DNA of 7,150 nt from Noviherbaspirillum_A sp963522035 (GTDB taxonomy: Bacteria > Pseudomonadota > Gammaproteobacteria > Burkholderiales > Burkholderiaceae_D). The stretch spans positions 1 to 7,150 of the forward strand of contig CAUQYP010000246.1 of NCBI GenBank assembly GCA_963522035.1. The letters are read 5' to 3'. Position 1 is the stretch's first letter. Each line of letters begins with the position of its first letter. The position numbers and the translations under genes were made by a program. The notes under the pieces are model-generated. The model made no database searches. It worked only from the letters and a program-made list of their open reading frames with translations, and had not been told where the DNA came from. Shown here one piece after another: positions 7,100-7,150 of this stretch.

Positions 7100-7150
7100 C
7101 TTTTGACGCTGCCCTTGACGTGGATCCCCGTTAGACGGCGACGCGTCGCC
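7077..7150 (-). repeat. Right copy of long terminal inverted repeat
   Basis: Reverse complement of 12-85 with four mismatches in 74 bases. It ends at the last base of the window with the same perfect palindrome ggcgacgcgtcgcc (7137-7150). Looser similarity extends inward to about 7025, including an 'agccggccggtaagcg' stretch matched imperfectly near 185-211. Because the window stops here, the true outer limit and any flanking target-site duplication cannot be seen. Confidence 0.9.

Overview
The window looks like an accessory segment from a Gram-negative proteobacterium. The supports are a periplasmic phosphoethanolamine-transferase-like enzyme with an inner-membrane anchor, a twin-arginine-type signal peptide, and envelope-glycan chemistry. 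I cannot name the genus. The composition is mixed: sampled lines of the first gene run at roughly 58-60% G+C, while the other three genes and the spacers are visibly more A+T-rich. This suggests genes of different origin gathered in one place.

Layout. An inverted repeat bounds the window. The left copy (12-85) and right copy (7077-7150) align without gaps over 74 bases with four mismatches, and each ends outward in the same 14-base perfect palindrome. Inward of each copy lie short tandem repeats: four 32-base units on the left and two 24-base units on the right. Weaker similarity continues to about 210 on the left and about 7025 on the right. Between the arms are four genes and no transposase, integrase, phage or plasmid gene. 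They are a secreted right-handed beta-helix protein (427-1593, +), an Fe(II)/2-oxoglutarate dioxygenase of the phytanoyl-CoA dioxygenase type (1687-2394, -), a membrane-anchored alkaline-phosphatase-superfamily transferase resembling EptA (3013-4698, +), and a two-domain protein related to glucosamine inositolphosphorylceramide transferase family proteins (5183-7000, +).

The genes do not form one operon. Genes 1 and 2 converge, genes 2 and 3 diverge across 618 bases, and genes 3 and 4 are separated by 484 bases without a convincing gene. The likely common theme, inferred from families only, is building or decorating a surface glycan or lipid: hydroxylation of a precursor, transfer of a phospho-substituent in the periplasm, sugar or acyl transfer in the cytoplasm, and a secreted beta-helix protein that could bind or cut a polysaccharide.

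The most interesting feature is the set of terminal inverted repeats around an unrelated, mixed-origin cargo that encodes no mobility enzyme of its own.
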